From Pantoea piersonii (lineage in GTDB: Bacteria; Pseudomonadota; Gammaproteobacteria; Enterobacterales; Enterobacteriaceae): 64,000 nucleotides of DNA. The notes beneath the pieces are model-generated. The model made no database searches and was not told the origin of the DNA. It saw only the letters and a program-made list of their open reading frames with translations. Positions 19,754 to 32,193 of the stretch are shown here, piece by piece (within the stretch, counting starts at the first letter, position 1; each line of letters begins with the position of its first letter). The position numbers were made by a program, and so were the translations under genes. The stretch lies in NCBI RefSeq assembly GCF_003612015.1, contig NZ_RARB01000004.1, forward strand, positions 310,001 to 374,000, written 5' to 3'.

Positions 19754-19784
19754 AAAAAAAACCGGCTAAGCGCCGGTTCTTTTT
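19754..19784. terminator. Bidirectional nhaA/rpsT terminator
   Basis: A 7-bp stem (aaccggc 19760-19766 with gccggtt 19772-19778) flanked by an A-run on the left and T-run on the right, so it functions for both convergent genes. Confidence 0.88.
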
Positions 19785-19804
19785 ACAAAGCGATAAACAA
19801 AGGC

Positions 19805-20089
<285 letters not shown>

Positions 20090-20115
20090 CTATATGGACA
20101 AATCAAAGGCCGAGG

Positions 20116-20144
20116 ACTATGCCTTTTGAGCCTTCTTTTGTCAA
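20116..20144 (-). promoter_or_regulatory. rpsT proximal promoter
   Basis: On the minus strand: ttgaca (20139-20144), a 17-bp spacer, catagt (20116-20121). Start near 20109, about 40 nt before the TTG. It corresponds to the downstream of two known E. coli rpsT promoters. Confidence 0.75.
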
Positions 20145-20207
20145 TGGATTTGTGCAAATAAGCGTCGTTTTACAAACCACGCCCGGTTACGTAATTGATG
20201 GCGCAAG

Positions 20208-20236
20208 ATTCTACCAGCTTCCCCTCCCTGAATACA
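20208..20236 (-). promoter_or_regulatory. rpsT distal promoter
   Basis: On the minus strand: tgtatt (20231-20236), 17 bp, then tagaat (20208-20213) preceded by tgg, an extended -10. The rest of the gap to ribF (20237-20386) shows a ribF-side GC-rich stretch and nothing else I can assign. Confidence 0.5.
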
Positions 20237-20386
20237 GCCTTTCCCAACAAAATTCTCTGAGGAGAGGGCGACGCGCGCCAGCCCCGGAGAAATGGCGCGT
20301 TCTGCCCAGGAAAGGTGGCGTTGACGGGTTAACCTTCGCCGGTTTCAAGGGTATAATCCGCCGATTTCCACCGGTTTGAGTCAGCC

Positions 20387-21310
20387 ATGAAGTTTATCCG
20401 CGGTATTCATAATTTAAACGAGCAGCATCGCGGCTGCGTCCTGACCATTGGTAACTTCGACGGCGTGCATCGCGGCCATCAGGCGCTGATGGCGCGCCTG
20501 TGCGAAGAGGGACGAAAACGCCAGCTCCCGGTGATGGTGATGCTGTTTGAGCCGCAGCCGCTTGAACTGTTTGCCGGAGACAAAGCGCCGGCGCGTCTGA
20601 CGCGCCTGCGGGAGAAGCTGAAATTCCTGGCGGAGGCGGGCGTCGATCGCGTGCTCTGCGTACGCTTTGACCGTCGCTTCGCCGCGCAGTCGGCGCAGTG
20701 TTTTATCACCGATCTGCTGGTGGATAAGCTGGGCGTCAGGTACCTGGCGGTGGGGGATGATTTCCGCTTTGGCGCTGGTCGTCAGGGCGATTTCCTGTTA
20801 TTACAGAAGGCCGGTGCCGAATACGGCTTTGATGTCGTCAGCACCGAAACCTTCTGCGACGGCGGCAAGCGTATCAGCAGCACCGCCGTGCGTCAGGCGC
20901 TGGCCGATGACGATTTAGCGCTGGCGCAAACGCTGCTGGGCCATCCTTTCAGTATCTCTGGCCGCGTCGTGCACGGCGATGCACTGGGACGCACCATCGG
21001 TTTTCCCACCGCGAATATCCCGTTACGCCGCGTTGTCTCGCCGGTGAAAGGCGTTTATGCGGTGGAGGTGCTCGGCCTGGGCGCGCCCGTTCCCGGCGTC
21101 GCTAATATCGGCACGCGTCCAACGGTAAAAGGATTGCGTCAGCAGCTTGAAGTTCACCTGCTTGACATCAATATCAATCTGTACGGAAAGCACATTGATG
21201 TGGTGCTGAAGCATAAGATACGTAACGAGCAGCGCTTTGCCTCACTGGAGGCGTTGAAAGAACAAATTGCGAAAGATGTGGTAACCGCCCGGCGCTTCTT
21301 TGGGCTTTAA
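20387..21310 (+). CDS. ribF: Bifunctional riboflavin kinase / FAD synthetase
   Basis: 307 residues (E. coli 313). The N-terminal FMN adenylyltransferase half (about 1-180) has [11 protein letters not shown] at 22-32 and a [10 protein letters not shown] motif near 164-173; the C-terminal riboflavin kinase half has TIGFPTANI near 203-211. It converts riboflavin to FMN and then FAD. It lies immediately upstream of ileS in the conserved ribF-ileS-lspA-fkpB-ispH cluster. Confidence 0.97.
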   Translation: MKFIRGIHNLNEQHRGCVLTIGNFDGVHRGHQALMARLCEEGRKRQLPVMVMLFEPQPLELFAGDKAPARLTRLREKLKFLAEAGVDRVLCVRFDRRFAAQSAQCFITDLLVDKLGVRYLAVGDDFRFGAGRQGDFLLLQKAGAEYGFDVVSTETFCDGGKRISSTAVRQALADDDLALAQTLLGHPFSISGRVVHGDALGRTIGFPTANIPLRRVVSPVKGVYAVEVLGLGAPVPGVANIGTRPTVKGLRQQLEVHLLDININLYGKHIDVVLKHKIRNEQRFASLEALKEQIAKDVVTARRFFGL

Positions 21311-21338
21311 CCCCGCAAAATACGGAAACGAGAATCTG

Positions 21339-24158
21339 ATGAGTGACTATAAATCTACCCTGAATTTGCCCGAAACGGGGTTCCCGATGCGCGGCGATCT
21401 TGCCAAACGCGAGCCGGGAATGCTGCAACGCTGGTATGATGACAACCTGTACGGCATCATCCGCGAAGCCAAAAAAGGGAAAAAAACCTTTATCCTGCAT
21501 GACGGCCCTCCCTATGCGAACGGCAGCATTCATATTGGTCACTCAGTTAACAAGATTCTGAAAGACATTATCGTTAAGTCGAAAGGCATGGCGGGCTTCG
21601 ATTCGCCTTACGTGCCGGGCTGGGACTGCCACGGTCTGCCGATCGAACATAAGGTCGAGCAGATGATCGGCAAGCCGGGCGAGAAAGTGACGCCAGCCGA
21701 ATTCCGCGAAGCGTGCCGCAAGTACGCCGCTGAGCAGGTAGAAGGGCAGAAAGCGGACTTTATCCGCCTTGGCGTGCTGGGTGACTGGGAGCGTCCTTAC
21801 CTGACGATGAACTTCCAGACCGAAGCCAACATCATTCGCGCGCTGGGCAAGATCATCGGCAACGGCCATCTGCATAAAGGCGCCAAGCCGGTGCACTGGT
21901 GTCTGGACTGCCGTTCTGCGCTGGCGGAAGCGGAAGTCGAATACTATGACAAAACCTCGCCTTCTATCGATGTGATGTTCAACGCGGTGGATCGCGACGC
22001 GGTACGCGCTAAATTTGGCGACGCGCCGGTGAACGGCCCGATCTCGCTGGTGATCTGGACCACCACGCCCTGGACCATGCCGGCTAACCGCGCCATCTCG
22101 CTGCATCCGGAGTTCGATTATCAGCTGGTGCAGATCGACGGGCGCGCGCTGATCCTTGCGAAAGAGCTTACTGAGAGCGTGCTGAAGCGCGCAGGCGTTA
22201 CCGAGTGGACCGTGCTGGGCGAATGCAAAGGCGCGGCGCTGGAGCGTCTCACCTTTCAGCATCCTTTCCTGGTGAATATTCAGTCGCCGGTGGTGCTGGG
22301 CGAGCACGTGACGCTCGACGCCGGTACCGGCGCCGTGCATACCGCACCGGGCCACGGTCCGGACGACTATGTCATCGGCCAGAAATATGGCATCGAGGTG
22401 GCGAATCCGGTGGGGCCGGACGGCACCTATCTGCCAGGCACCTATCCGACGCTCGACGGCCTGAATGTATTCAAGGCTAACGACGTCATCGTCGAGCTGC
22501 TGAAAGAGAAAGGCGCGCTGCTGCATGTGGAAAAGCTGCTGCACAGCTACCCGCACTGCTGGCGTCATAAAACGCCGATTATCTTCCGTGCGACGCCGCA
22601 GTGGTTTATCAGCATGGATCAGAAAGGGCTGCGCGCGCAGTCGCTGAAAGAGATCAAAGGCGTTCAGTGGATCCCGGACTGGGGTCAGGCGCGCATCGAA
22701 GCGATGGTAGCGAACCGTCCTGACTGGTGTATCTCTCGTCAGCGCACCTGGGGCGTGCCGATGGCGCTGTTCGTGCATAAAGAGACCGAGCAGCTGCATC
22801 CCGATACGCTGGCGCTGATGGAGAAAGTCGCGCAGCGCGTTGAGCAGGATGGCATTCAGGCGTGGTGGGATCTCGATCCGCGCGACCTGATGGGCGACGA
22901 CGCCGACAACTATGTGAAGGTGCCGGATACGCTGGACGTCTGGTTCGACTCCGGCTCTACCAGCTATGCCGTCGTCGACGCGCGTCCGGAATTTGGCGGC
23001 CACTCTGCCGACATGTATCTGGAAGGCTCCGACCAGCATCGCGGCTGGTTTATGTCATCGCTGATGATCTCTACCGCGATGAAGGGCAAAGCGCCTTATC
23101 GTCAGGTACTGACCCACGGCTTTACCGTGGATGGTCAGGGCCGCAAGATGTCCAAGTCGATCGGCAACACCGTATCGCCGCAGGACGTGATGAACAAACT
23201 GGGCGCGGATATTCTGCGTCTGTGGGTCGCCTCTACCGACTATTCCGGCGAGATGGCGGTCTCCGACGAGATCCTGAAACGCTCCGCCGACGCCTATCGT
23301 CGTATCCGTAACACCGCGCGCTTCCTGCTGGCGAACCTTAACGGCTTCAACCCAGAGACCGATATGGTTAAACCGGAAGAGATGGTGGTGCTGGATCGCT
23401 GGGCGGTTGGTCGCGCGCAGGCTGCGCAGGCGGATATTGTCGCTTCTTACGAAAACTATGACTTCCATGAAGTTATCCAGCGCCTGATGCAGTTCTGCTC
23501 GGTAGAGATGGGTTCTTTCTATCTGGATATCATCAAGGATCGCCAGTACACCGCGAAAGGCGACAGCCTGGCGCGCCGCAGCTGTCAGACTGCGCTGTGG
23601 CACATCGTTGAGGCGCTGGTGCGCTGGATGGCGCCGATCATGTCCTTTACCGCTGATGAAATCTGGGGCTATCTGCCGGGCAAACGCGCGCAGTACGTCT
23701 TCACAGAGGAGTGGTATGACGGCCTGTTTGGTCTGTCGCAGGATGAAGCGCTGAACGATGCCTACTGGGCGGAGCTGCTGAAAGTGCGTGGTGAAGTCAA
23801 CAAGGCGATCGAGCAGGCGCGCAGCGACAAGCGTATCGGCGGCGCGCTGGAAGCGACCGTCACGCTCTATGCCGATGCGGCGCTGGCGGCGAAGCTGCAG
23901 GCGCTGGGCGACGAGCTGCGCTTTGTGCTGCTGACGTCGGGCGCGACGGTGGCGGATTACGCGCTGGCCAGCGAAGAAGCGCAGCAAAGCGAACTGGTAA
24001 AAGGTCTGAAAATCGCGCTGCACAAAGCAGAAGGCGAGAAGTGCCCGCGCTGCTGGCATTACACTACGGACGTCGGCCAGAACGCGGAGCATCTTGCCGT
24101 GTGCGGTCGTTGTTATACCAACCTGGCCGGTAACGGCGAAGAGCGTAAATTTGCCTGA
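21339..24158 (+). CDS. ileS: Isoleucyl-tRNA synthetase
   Basis: 939 residues (E. coli 938). Class I synthetase: HIGH-type GSIHIGHS near residues 57-67, editing domain around 180-400, KMSKS loop in [10 protein letters not shown] near 602-608, C-terminal zinc knuckle CPRCWHY...CGRCYTN near 902-927. It charges tRNA-Ile and edits Val-tRNA-Ile. The frame is open to 21300, but [20 protein letters not shown] aligns with the family start, so ATG 21339 is used. The stop overlaps the lspA start (TGATG). Confidence 0.98.
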   Translation: MSDYKSTLNLPETGFPMRGDLAKREPGMLQRWYDDNLYGIIREAKKGKKTFILHDGPPYANGSIHIGHSVNKILKDIIVKSKGMAGFDSPYVPGWDCHGLPIEHKVEQMIGKPGEKVTPAEFREACRKYAAEQVEGQKADFIRLGVLGDWERPYLTMNFQTEANIIRALGKIIGNGHLHKGAKPVHWCLDCRSALAEAEVEYYDKTSPSIDVMFNAVDRDAVRAKFGDAPVNGPISLVIWTTTPWTMPANRAISLHPEFDYQLVQIDGRALILAKELTESVLKRAGVTEWTVLGECKGAALERLTFQHPFLVNIQSPVVLGEHVTLDAGTGAVHTAPGHGPDDYVIGQKYGIEVANPVGPDGTYLPGTYPTLDGLNVFKANDVIVELLKEKGALLHVEKLLHSYPHCWRHKTPIIFRATPQWFISMDQKGLRAQSLKEIKGVQWIPDWGQARIEAMVANRPDWCISRQRTWGVPMALFVHKETEQLHPDTLALMEKVAQRVEQDGIQAWWDLDPRDLMGDDADNYVKVPDTLDVWFDSGSTSYAVVDARPEFGGHSADMYLEGSDQHRGWFMSSLMISTAMKGKAPYRQVLTHGFTVDGQGRKMSKSIGNTVSPQDVMNKLGADILRLWVASTDYSGEMAVSDEILKRSADAYRRIRNTARFLLANLNGFNPETDMVKPEEMVVLDRWAVGRAQAAQADIVASYENYDFHEVIQRLMQFCSVEMGSFYLDIIKDRQYTAKGDSLARRSCQTALWHIVEALVRWMAPIMSFTADEIWGYLPGKRAQYVFTEEWYDGLFGLSQDEALNDAYWAELLKVRGEVNKAIEQARSDKRIGGALEATVTLYADAALAAKLQALGDELRFVLLTSGATVADYALASEEAQQSELVKGLKIALHKAEGEKCPRCWHYTTDVGQNAEHLAVCGRCYTNLAGNGEERKFA

Positions 24159-24661
24159 TGCGTAAACCTATTCTCTCAACCGGCTTACGCTGGGTATGGC
24201 TGGTGCTGGCGGTAATCCTGGTCGATTTCGCCAGCAAACAGTGGGTGATGAACAACATGATGCTGCATGAAACGCAGCCGCTGATGCCGTTCCTCAACCT
24301 GTTCTACGCGCACAACTACGGTGCGGCGTTCAGCTTCCTGGCGGATAAAGGCGGCTGGCAGCGCTGGTTCTTCGCTGGCATCGCCATCGCTATCGTGGTG
24401 GCCTTGCTGGTGATGATGTACCGCAGCCGCGCCAGCCAGAAAATCGTTAATATCGCCTACGCGCTGATTATCGGCGGCGCGGCAGGCAACCTGTTCGATC
24501 GTGCTTATCACGGATTTGTCGTCGACTTTATCGACTTCTATATTGGTGACTGGCACTTCGCCACCTTTAATATCGCTGACTGCGGCATCTGTATCGGCGC
24601 CGCGTTAGTGGTGCTGGAGGGCTTTTTCAGCCCGTCCGGCAAACAGGCAAAACAAGGGTAA
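24158..24661 (+). CDS. lspA: Lipoprotein signal peptidase (signal peptidase II)
   Basis: 167 residues (E. coli 164), four membrane segments. The catalytic aspartates are in [11 protein letters not shown] (about residue 145) and [16 protein letters not shown] (about 118-126). An aspartic protease of the inner membrane that cuts signal peptides of prolipoproteins after lipid attachment. Overlap with ileS indicates translational coupling. Confidence 0.97.
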   Translation: MRKPILSTGLRWVWLVLAVILVDFASKQWVMNNMMLHETQPLMPFLNLFYAHNYGAAFSFLADKGGWQRWFFAGIAIAIVVALLVMMYRSRASQKIVNIAYALIIGGAAGNLFDRAYHGFVVDFIDFYIGDWHFATFNIADCGICIGAALVVLEGFFSPSGKQAKQG

Positions 24662-24664
24662 GCC

Positions 24665-25135
24665 ATGACAGTCTCTGTACAGCGCGACAGCGCAGTGCTG
24701 CTGCATTTCACGCTGAAGCTGGAGGACGGCTCTGTTGCGGAGTCGACCTCCGCTTCCGGCAAACCGGCGCTGTTCCGTCTGGGCGACGGCAGCCTTTCCG
24801 CTGCGCTGGAGCAGGAGCTGCTGGGACTGAAGGCGGGAGACAAGCACGCCTTTACGCTGGAGCCGGAAGCGGCTTTCGGCACCGTCAGCCCCGATCTGAT
24901 CCAGTACTTTTCGCGCCGCGATTTCATTAATGCGGGCGAGCCGGAAATCGGCGCCATTATGCTCTTTACCGGCATGGGCGGCAGTGAAATGCCTGGCGTG
25001 ATCCGCGATATTTCCGGCGATTCCATTACGGTAGATTTCAATCATCCGCTGGCCGGTCATCAGGTTCATTTCGATATCGACGTGCTGGAAGTCGATCCGG
25101 TACTGGAGGCAAACGATGCAAATCCTGCTGGCTAA
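24665..25135 (+). CDS. fkpB: FKBP-type peptidyl-prolyl isomerase
   Basis: 156 residues, SlpA-like FKBP family. The FKBP core ([11 protein letters not shown] near 12-22, [22 protein letters not shown] near 38-60) is followed by the insert-in-flap domain (PEAAFG to [11 protein letters not shown]). It accelerates proline isomerisation in the cytoplasm. It is a few residues longer than E. coli FkpB (149) because the frame runs 20 nt into ispH: the tail ANDANPAG is encoded by ispH start DNA. Confidence 0.93.
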   Translation: MTVSVQRDSAVLLHFTLKLEDGSVAESTSASGKPALFRLGDGSLSAALEQELLGLKAGDKHAFTLEPEAAFGTVSPDLIQYFSRRDFINAGEPEIGAIMLFTGMGGSEMPGVIRDISGDSITVDFNHPLAGHQVHFDIDVLEVDPVLEANDANPAG

Positions 25136-26069
25136 CCCGCGCGGCTTCTGCGCTGGCGTCGATCGCGCCATCAGCATCGTCGAGCGTGCGCTGGAGATGT
25201 ACGGCGCGCCGATTTATGTGCGTCATGAAGTGGTGCATAACCGCTACGTGGTAAACAGCCTGCGCGAGCGCGGCGCGATCTTTATTGAAGAGATCAGCGA
25301 AGTGCCGGATAACGCCATACTGATTTTTTCCGCGCACGGCGTCTCGCAGGCGGTTCGCGCGGAAGCGAAGGCGCGCAGCCTGACGATGCTGTTCGACGCC
25401 ACCTGTCCGCTGGTGACCAAGGTTCATATGGAGGTCGCGCGCGCCAGCCGCAAAGGCGTGGAAGCGATCCTGATCGGCCATGCGGGCCACCCGGAAGTGG
25501 AAGGCACCATGGGCCAGTACAGCAACCCTAACGGCGGCATGTATCTGGTGGAGTCGCCGGAAGATGTGTTTAAGCTGCAGGTAAAGGATGAGAGTAATCT
25601 CTGCTTTATGACGCAGACCACACTGTCGGTTGATGACACCTCTGATGTGATCGATGCGCTGCGCACCCGTTTTCCGGCGATTATCGGCCCGCGCAAGGAT
25701 GATATCTGCTACGCCACCACCAACCGTCAGGAAGCGGTGCGCGTGCTGGCACGCGATGCGGAGGTGGTGCTGGTGGTCGGATCGAAGAACTCCTCAAACT
25801 CTAATCGCCTGGCGGAACTGGCGCAGCGTGCCGGCAAGCTGGCGAAGCTCATCGATTCCGCGGACGATATTCAGGAAGAGTGGGTAAAAGGCGTAGAGTG
25901 CATCGGCGTGACGGCTGGGGCATCCGCGCCGGATGTTCTGGTGCAGCAGGTGATCCAGCGTCTGCGCGAGCTGGGCGGCGAGGCGGTGATCGAACTGATC
26001 GGACGCGAAGAGAACATCGTGTTTGAAGTACCCAAAGAGCTGCGCGTCGAAGTACGCAACGTGCAGTAA
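25116..26069 (+). CDS. ispH: 4-hydroxy-3-methylbut-2-enyl diphosphate reductase
   Basis: 317 residues (E. coli 316). Iron-sulfur enzyme of the last MEP-pathway step, forming IPP and DMAPP. The three cluster cysteines are in GFCAGVDRA (C12), DATCPLVTK (about C96) and DDICYATTN (about C197), with E126-type residue near [10 protein letters not shown]. The start overlaps the fkpB 3' end by 20 nt, so its ribosome site (ctggagg) lies within fkpB. Confidence 0.98.
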   Translation: MQILLANPRGFCAGVDRAISIVERALEMYGAPIYVRHEVVHNRYVVNSLRERGAIFIEEISEVPDNAILIFSAHGVSQAVRAEAKARSLTMLFDATCPLVTKVHMEVARASRKGVEAILIGHAGHPEVEGTMGQYSNPNGGMYLVESPEDVFKLQVKDESNLCFMTQTTLSVDDTSDVIDALRTRFPAIIGPRKDDICYATTNRQEAVRVLARDAEVVLVVGSKNSSNSNRLAELAQRAGKLAKLIDSADDIQEEWVKGVECIGVTAGASAPDVLVQQVIQRLRELGGEAVIELIGREENIVFEVPKELRVEVRNVQ

Positions 26070-26091
26070 CGCACGGGTATCCGCTTGCTGA

Positions 26092-26120
26092 AAGGCCGAC
26101 TCTGTTCGGCCTTTTTTATT
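26092..26120 (+). terminator. ispH operon terminator
   Basis: An 8-bp stem (aaggccga 26092-26099 with tcggcctt 26106-26113) followed by ttttatt, 22 bp past ispH. E. coli rihC, normally next, is absent. Confidence 0.88.
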
Positions 26121-26276
26121 GGCTAAACGTCGCCGTCCCTTCAACGGAATTGCTTTTACTGATAATCGGTAAGCGCTACCCTGAAATTCTTATTATCCCC
26201 TGTTAATAGTGGCGTGTCTGTTAACTGACCGTTAACCTGATAACGCTTTGCATGCATAGATTTGTATCAGGAATGA

Positions 26277-27098
<822 letters not shown>

Positions 27099-27151
27099 TT
27101 GATTTCTACCCTCGTGATGTGGTTATTTCAATCTGTAATCTGTTGATTGGA

Positions 27152-27180
27152 AAGGGCGATATTTTTATCGCCCTTAATTT
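27152..27180 (+). terminator. dapB terminator
   Basis: A perfect 9-bp stem (aagggcgat 27152-27160 with 27167-27175, loop of six) followed by aatttt. Confidence 0.85.
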
Positions 27181-27271
27181 TGTTATAAAATAAGCTTTAC
27201 TATACTTTTTTTAATCCTATCTCTGTAAATTAAGATTTTTCCCCTCTCTTCAGTCTGTAAAAAGAACAATT

Positions 27272-27287
27272 TTGACCAAATGGTCAA
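27272..27287. promoter_or_regulatory. RutR operator upstream of carAB
   Basis: ttgaccaaatggtcaa is an exact match to the published RutR recognition sequence TTGACCAnnTGGTCAA. In E. coli RutR, which senses uracil/thymine, binds the distal carAB P1 region. It lies about 160 bp upstream of the P1 proposed here. Confidence 0.85.
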
Positions 27288-27328
27288 AAAAAAGAGGCTT
27301 CAGACACCCGGTTTATCTTTTTTTGGTC

Positions 27329-27344
27329 AGGCAACCGATTATTC
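27329..27344. promoter_or_regulatory. PurR box upstream of carAB
   Basis: aggcaaccgattattc agrees with the PurR consensus AnGCAAnCGnTTnCnT at all but two fixed positions. E. coli carAB P1 is repressed by PurR, so the site is expected here. Confidence 0.65.
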
Positions 27345-27429
27345 CGCCTGTTAATCTCTCTTTTTCACGCCTTATGTCGCGTTTTAACATTCAGTGACCC
27401 GAAAAGGGTAAAAAAATCGCTGTTCAGGG

Positions 27430-27458
27430 TAGACAATCAGCAGGGCGATCATTAGAAT
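27430..27458 (+). promoter_or_regulatory. carAB promoter P1 (pyrimidine-controlled)
   Basis: tagaca (27430-27435), a 17-bp spacer, tagaat (27453-27458); start near 27465. About 73 bp upstream of the proposed P2, similar to the E. coli tandem arrangement. In E. coli P1 also needs PepA, PyrH and IHF; I cannot point to their sites here. Confidence 0.6.
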
Positions 27459-27501
27459 GCGCGCAATTTGCCAAAAATCGACCATTCAGGCGGTTTTTGC
27501 C

Positions 27502-27536
27502 TTGATTCAGGGCCAAATTTTGAATTAATATGCAAA
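27502..27536 (+). promoter_or_regulatory. carAB promoter P2 with ArgR box
   Basis: ttgatt (27502-27507), 18 bp, taatat (27526-27531). The -10 lies inside tttgaattaatatgcaaa (27519-27536), which matches the ARG box TNTGAATWWWWATTCANW with one central-arm mismatch and nearly equals the E. coli carAB site. Arginine-bound ArgR would block P2. A second, weaker box may lie just upstream (27498-27515). Confidence 0.75.
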
Positions 27537-27567
27537 TATTGTGACTGTTTATTCCCTGGAGGATGTT

Positions 27568-28716
27568 TTGATTAAGTCAGCGCTCTTGGTTCTGGAAGAC
27601 GGAACCCAATTCCACGGTCGGGCCATAGGGGCAACGGGATCGGCAGTGGGGGAGGTCGTTTTCAATACGTCAATGACCGGTTATCAAGAAATACTCACTG
27701 ATCCCTCCTATTCCCGCCAGATCGTCACCCTCACTTATCCCCATATCGGCAATGTTGGCGTTAACGCCGCCGACGCAGAGTCCACCCAAATTCACGCACA
27801 AGGCCTGGTTATTCGCGACCTGCCGCTGCTTGTCAGCAACTTCCGCAGTGAAGAGAGCCTGTCAGCTTACCTGCAGCGCAATAACATCGTCGCTATTGCC
27901 GATATCGACACTCGCAAGCTGACGCGCCTGCTGCGCGAAAAAGGGGCGCAAAACGGCTGCATTATCGCGGGCGATAACCCGGACGCCGCGCTGGCGCTGC
28001 AGAAAGCCCAGGCGTTCCCGGGTCTGAAAGGGATGGATCTGGCGAAAGAGGTCACAACGGCGGAAACTTACAGCTGGCAGCAGGGTTCATGGACGCTGGA
28101 ATATGGGCTGCCGCAACCGCAGAGCGCAGAGGCGCTGCCGTATCATGTCGTCGCTTACGATTACGGCGTTAAATTCAATATCTTTCGCATGCTGGTGGAT
28201 CGCGGCTGCCGCCTGACGGTTGTGCCGGCGCAGACGCCAGCCGATGAAGTGCTGAAGCTTAATCCAGACGGCATTTTCCTCTCTAACGGACCGGGCGATC
28301 CGGAGCCGTGCGATTACGCCATCAGCGCGATTAAAACTTTCCTTGAAACCGAAGTCCCGGTGTTCGGCATCTGCCTTGGCCATCAGCTGCTGGCGCTGGC
28401 GAGCGGTGCGAAAACCGTGAAAATGAAGCTCGGCCACCACGGCGGCAACCATCCGGTGCAGGATCTCGACAACAACAGCGTCATGATCACCGCGCAAAAC
28501 CATGGCTTCGCCGTCGATGACGCCAGCCTGCCTGCGAATCTGCGCGTGACGCATATTTCGCTGTTCGACAAAACGGTGCAGGGCATTCACCGCACTGACA
28601 AACCGGCGTTCAGCTTCCAGGGGCACCCGGAAGCGAGCCCGGGCCCGCATGATGCAGCGCCGTTGTTTGACCACTTTATTGAACTGATCGAAGCCTACCG
28701 TTCGAAAGCCAGGTAA
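27568..28716 (+). CDS. carA: Carbamoyl phosphate synthetase small (glutaminase) subunit
   Basis: 382 residues, exactly the E. coli CarA length when started at TTG 27568. ggagga at 27558-27563 is its ribosome site, and [20 protein letters not shown] follows. An in-frame GTG at 27541 would add nine residues with no homologous counterpart and would sit at the transcript start. The N-terminal domain is about 1-150; the class I glutamine amidotransferase has catalytic Cys in FGICLGHQ (about C269) and His in [10 protein letters not shown] (about 353). Passes ammonia to CarB for carbamoyl phosphate in pyrimidine and arginine synthesis. Confidence 0.96.
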   Translation: MIKSALLVLEDGTQFHGRAIGATGSAVGEVVFNTSMTGYQEILTDPSYSRQIVTLTYPHIGNVGVNAADAESTQIHAQGLVIRDLPLLVSNFRSEESLSAYLQRNNIVAIADIDTRKLTRLLREKGAQNGCIIAGDNPDAALALQKAQAFPGLKGMDLAKEVTTAETYSWQQGSWTLEYGLPQPQSAEALPYHVVAYDYGVKFNIFRMLVDRGCRLTVVPAQTPADEVLKLNPDGIFLSNGPGDPEPCDYAISAIKTFLETEVPVFGICLGHQLLALASGAKTVKMKLGHHGGNHPVQDLDNNSVMITAQNHGFAVDDASLPANLRVTHISLFDKTVQGIHRTDKPAFSFQGHPEASPGPHDAAPLFDHFIELIEAYRSKAR

Positions 28717-28730
28717 TCAGGAGCCCGAAG

Positions 28731-31700
28731 ATGCCAAAACGTACTGATATAAAATCCATCCTGATCCTTGGCGCTGGCCCAATCGTTATCGGCCAGGCCT
28801 GTGAATTTGACTACTCTGGCGCGCAGGCGTGTAAGGCGCTGCGTGAAGAGGGCTACCGCGTTATTCTGGTGAACTCCAACCCGGCGACCATTATGACCGA
28901 CCCGGAAATGGCCGATGCGACCTATATCGAGCCGATTCACTGGGAAGTCGTGCGCAAAATTATTGAAAAAGAGCGCCCGGACGCGGTGCTGCCGACCATG
29001 GGCGGCCAGACCGCGCTGAACTGCGCACTTGAGCTGGAGCGTCAGGGCGTGCTGGAAGAGTTCGGCGTGACCATGATTGGTGCGACGGCGGACGCAATCG
29101 ACAAGGCGGAAGATCGGCAGCGCTTCGATAAGGCGATGAAAGCAATCGGCCTGGAAACCGCGCGGTCAGGTATCGCCCATACCATGGAAGAGGCGCTGAA
29201 GGTCGCTGAAGATGTTGGCTTCCCGTGTATTATCCGTCCCTCGTTCACCATGGGCGGCACCGGCGGCGGCATCGCCTACAACCGCGAAGAGTTTGAAGAG
29301 ATTTGCGAGCGCGGTCTGGATCTCTCGCCCACTAATGAGCTGCTGATCGATGAGTCGCTGATTGGCTGGAAAGAGTATGAGATGGAAGTGGTGCGCGACA
29401 AAAACGACAACTGCATCATTGTCTGCTCTATCGAAAACTTCGACGCCATGGGCATTCACACCGGCGACTCCATTACCGTCGCGCCAGCGCAGACGCTGAC
29501 CGATAAAGAGTACCAGATCATGCGTAACGCCTCGCTGGCGGTACTGCGTGAAATCGGCGTAGAGACCGGCGGCTCCAACGTGCAGTTCTCGGTTAACCCG
29601 AAGAATGGCCGTCTGATCGTTATCGAAATGAACCCGCGCGTCTCGCGCTCCTCGGCGCTCGCCTCTAAAGCGACCGGCTTCCCGATTGCCAAAGTAGCGG
29701 CCAAGCTGGCGGTCGGCTTCACGCTTGACGAGCTGATGAACGATATTACCGGCGGCCTGACGCCAGCGTCGTTCGAACCCTCTATCGACTACGTCGTGAC
29801 GAAGATTCCACGCTTTAACTTCGAGAAATTCGCTGGCGCTAATGACCGTCTGACTACGCAGATGAAGTCAGTGGGCGAGGTGATGGCGATTGGTCGTACC
29901 TTCCAGGAGTCGATGCAGAAAGCGCTGCGCGGTCTGGAAGTGGGCGTAAACGGCTTTGATCCGAAAGTGCACCTTGATGACGCCGACGCGCTGACCCGCA
30001 TTCGTCGCGAGCTCAAGGACGCTGGCGCCGAGCGTATCTGGTACATCGCCGATGCGTTCCGTGCCGGTATGTCGGTCGACGGCGTCTTTAATCTGACCAA
30101 TATCGATCGCTGGTTCCTGGTGCAAATCGAGGAGCTGGTACGTCTGGAAGAGCAGGTGGCGCGCGAAGGCGTCAACAGCCTGAGCCAGCCGTTCCTGCGC
30201 GCGCTGAAGCGCAAAGGCTTTGCCGATGCGCGACTGGCGACGCTGGCGGGCGTCTCGGAAGGCGAGATCCGCAAGCTGCGTCAGCAGTTCAATCTGCACC
30301 CGGTCTATAAGCGTGTCGATACCTGCGCGGCGGAGTTCGCGACCGATACCGCCTATATGTACTCTACTTATGAAGAGGAGTGCGAGGCGAACCCCAACCA
30401 GGACCGTGACAAGATTATGGTGCTGGGCGGCGGTCCCAACCGTATCGGCCAGGGCATTGAGTTCGACTACTGCTGCGTGCACGCCGCGCTGGCGCTGCGC
30501 GAAGACGGGTTCGAAACCATTATGGTGAACTGCAACCCGGAAACGGTTTCAACTGACTATGACACCTCTGACCGTCTCTACTTTGAGCCGGTAACGCTGG
30601 AAGACGTGCTGGAAATCGTGCGCATCGAGCAGCCGAAAGGCGTGATCGTGCAGTACGGCGGCCAGACGCCGCTGAAGCTGGCGCGTGCGCTGGAAGCGGC
30701 GGGCGTGCCGGTTATCGGCACCAGTCCGGACGCTATCGACCGCGCCGAAGATCGCGAGCGCTTCCAGCAGGCAGTTGATCGCCTGAATCTGAAGCAGCCG
30801 GCCAACGCCACCGTCACTACGCTGGAGCAGGCCGTTGAGAAAGCGGCCAGCATTGGCTATCCGCTGGTGGTGCGTCCTTCATATGTGCTGGGCGGCCGCG
30901 CGATGGAAATTGTCTACGACGAGATCGACCTCAAACGCTACTTCCAGACCGCCGTCTCTGTTTCCAACGACGCGCCGGTACTGCTGGACCGCTTCCTGGA
31001 TGATGCAGTGGAAGTCGACGTCGACGCCATCTGCGACGGTGAGCGCGTGCTGATCGGCGGCATCATGGAGCACATTGAGCAGGCGGGTGTGCACTCAGGC
31101 GACTCCGCCTGTTCGCTGCCAGCCTACACGCTGAGCGAGGAGATTCAGAACGTCATGCGCCAGCAGGTTGAGCGTCTGGCCTTTGAACTCAACGTGCGCG
31201 GCCTGATGAACGTGCAGTTCGCGGTGAAGGACAACGAGGTTTACCTGATTGAGGTCAACCCACGCGCCGCGCGTACCGTGCCGTTCGTCTCCAAAGCCAC
31301 CGGCGTACCGCTGGCGAAAGTAGCGGCACGCGTGATGGCGGGCAAAACGCTGGCCGAGCAGGGCGTCACGAAAGAGGTGATCCCGCCCTACTACTCAGTG
31401 AAAGAGGTGGTGCTGCCTTTCAACAAATTCCAGGGCGTGGATCCGATTCTCGGCCCGGAAATGCGTTCCACCGGCGAGGTGATGGGCGTTGGACGTACCT
31501 TTGCCGAAGCCTTCTCTAAAGCAATGCTGGGTGCGCAGAGCAATATGAAGAAGAGCGGCCGTGCGCTGCTGTCGGTACGTGAAGGCGACAAGAAGCGCAT
31601 CGTCGATCTGGCGGCCAAGCTGCTGAAGTTAGGGTTTGAACTGGACGCCACCCACGGCACCGCAGTGGTGCTGGGCGAAGCGGGCATTAATCCACGTCTG

Positions 31701-31955
31701 GTGAATAAGGTGCACGAAGGGCGACCGCATATTCAGGATCGCCTGAAGAACGGCGAATATACCTATATCGTTAACACGACCGCCGGCCGTCAGGCGATTG
31801 AAGATTCACGCGTCATTCGTCGCAGCGCGCTGCAGTATAAAGTGCACTATGACACTACGCTGAATGGCGGCTTCGCCACGGCGATGTCGCTGAATGCGGA
31901 TCCCACGGAAAAAGTGATTTCTGTTCAGGAAATGCACGCGCTTATTAACGGTTAA
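28731..31955 (+). CDS. carB: Carbamoyl phosphate synthetase large subunit
   Basis: 1074 residues (E. coli 1073). Two homologous ATP-grasp halves: carboxyphosphate half (about 1-400, starting [18 protein letters not shown]) and carbamoyl phosphate half (about 553-933, starting [17 protein letters not shown]), joined by an oligomerisation region and followed by an allosteric MGS-like domain (about 935-1074), which in E. coli binds UMP and ornithine. It begins 14 nt after carA with ribosome site caggag. Confidence 0.98.
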   Translation: MPKRTDIKSILILGAGPIVIGQACEFDYSGAQACKALREEGYRVILVNSNPATIMTDPEMADATYIEPIHWEVVRKIIEKERPDAVLPTMGGQTALNCALELERQGVLEEFGVTMIGATADAIDKAEDRQRFDKAMKAIGLETARSGIAHTMEEALKVAEDVGFPCIIRPSFTMGGTGGGIAYNREEFEEICERGLDLSPTNELLIDESLIGWKEYEMEVVRDKNDNCIIVCSIENFDAMGIHTGDSITVAPAQTLTDKEYQIMRNASLAVLREIGVETGGSNVQFSVNPKNGRLIVIEMNPRVSRSSALASKATGFPIAKVAAKLAVGFTLDELMNDITGGLTPASFEPSIDYVVTKIPRFNFEKFAGANDRLTTQMKSVGEVMAIGRTFQESMQKALRGLEVGVNGFDPKVHLDDADALTRIRRELKDAGAERIWYIADAFRAGMSVDGVFNLTNIDRWFLVQIEELVRLEEQVAREGVNSLSQPFLRALKRKGFADARLATLAGVSEGEIRKLRQQFNLHPVYKRVDTCAAEFATDTAYMYSTYEEECEANPNQDRDKIMVLGGGPNRIGQGIEFDYCCVHAALALREDGFETIMVNCNPETVSTDYDTSDRLYFEPVTLEDVLEIVRIEQPKGVIVQYGGQTPLKLARALEAAGVPVIGTSPDAIDRAEDRERFQQAVDRLNLKQPANATVTTLEQAVEKAASIGYPLVVRPSYVLGGRAMEIVYDEIDLKRYFQTAVSVSNDAPVLLDRFLDDAVEVDVDAICDGERVLIGGIMEHIEQAGVHSGDSACSLPAYTLSEEIQNVMRQQVERLAFELNVRGLMNVQFAVKDNEVYLIEVNPRAARTVPFVSKATGVPLAKVAARVMAGKTLAEQGVTKEVIPPYYSVKEVVLPFNKFQGVDPILGPEMRSTGEVMGVGRTFAEAFSKAMLGAQSNMKKSGRALLSVREGDKKRIVDLAAKLLKLGFELDATHGTAVVLGEAGINPRLVNKVHEGRPHIQDRLKNGEYTYIVNTTAGRQAIEDSRVIRRSALQYKVHYDTTLNGGFATAMSLNADPTEKVISVQEMHALING

Positions 31956-31970
31956 TTTCCGTTCATAATT

Positions 31971-31998
31971 AAACGGCCCTTTTGGGCCGTTTTTTTTA
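31971..31998 (+). terminator. carAB terminator
   Basis: A 9-bp stem (aaacggccc 31971-31979 with gggccgttt 31984-31992) followed by a long T-rich tail, 16 bp past carB. Confidence 0.92.
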
Positions 31999-32193
31999 TT
32001 TTTTTATCACCAAATTTGATAATAAATAACTATAAACGATTAAAGTTTTGCTTATTTGTCTTTAGGCTTAGCGCATGGTGCTATTGCTGACATTTTCAGA
32101 TAAAATCGCACAAATTTATAAAGCGAAAGCGCATCGGCTCAGCGTAATATTTCGCCGCCCATTCTTCCGGGCCAATCAGGGACCTATAAAAAA

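Noticed and set aside
21543..23039. 498-codon frame opposite ileS
   Set aside because: Antisense shadow of a high-GC gene: Arg/His/Gln-rich with no domain, while ileS on the other strand is unmistakable.
27271..27288. Palindrome before carAB read as a leftward terminator
   Set aside because: The exact match to the RutR recognition sequence is the better explanation.
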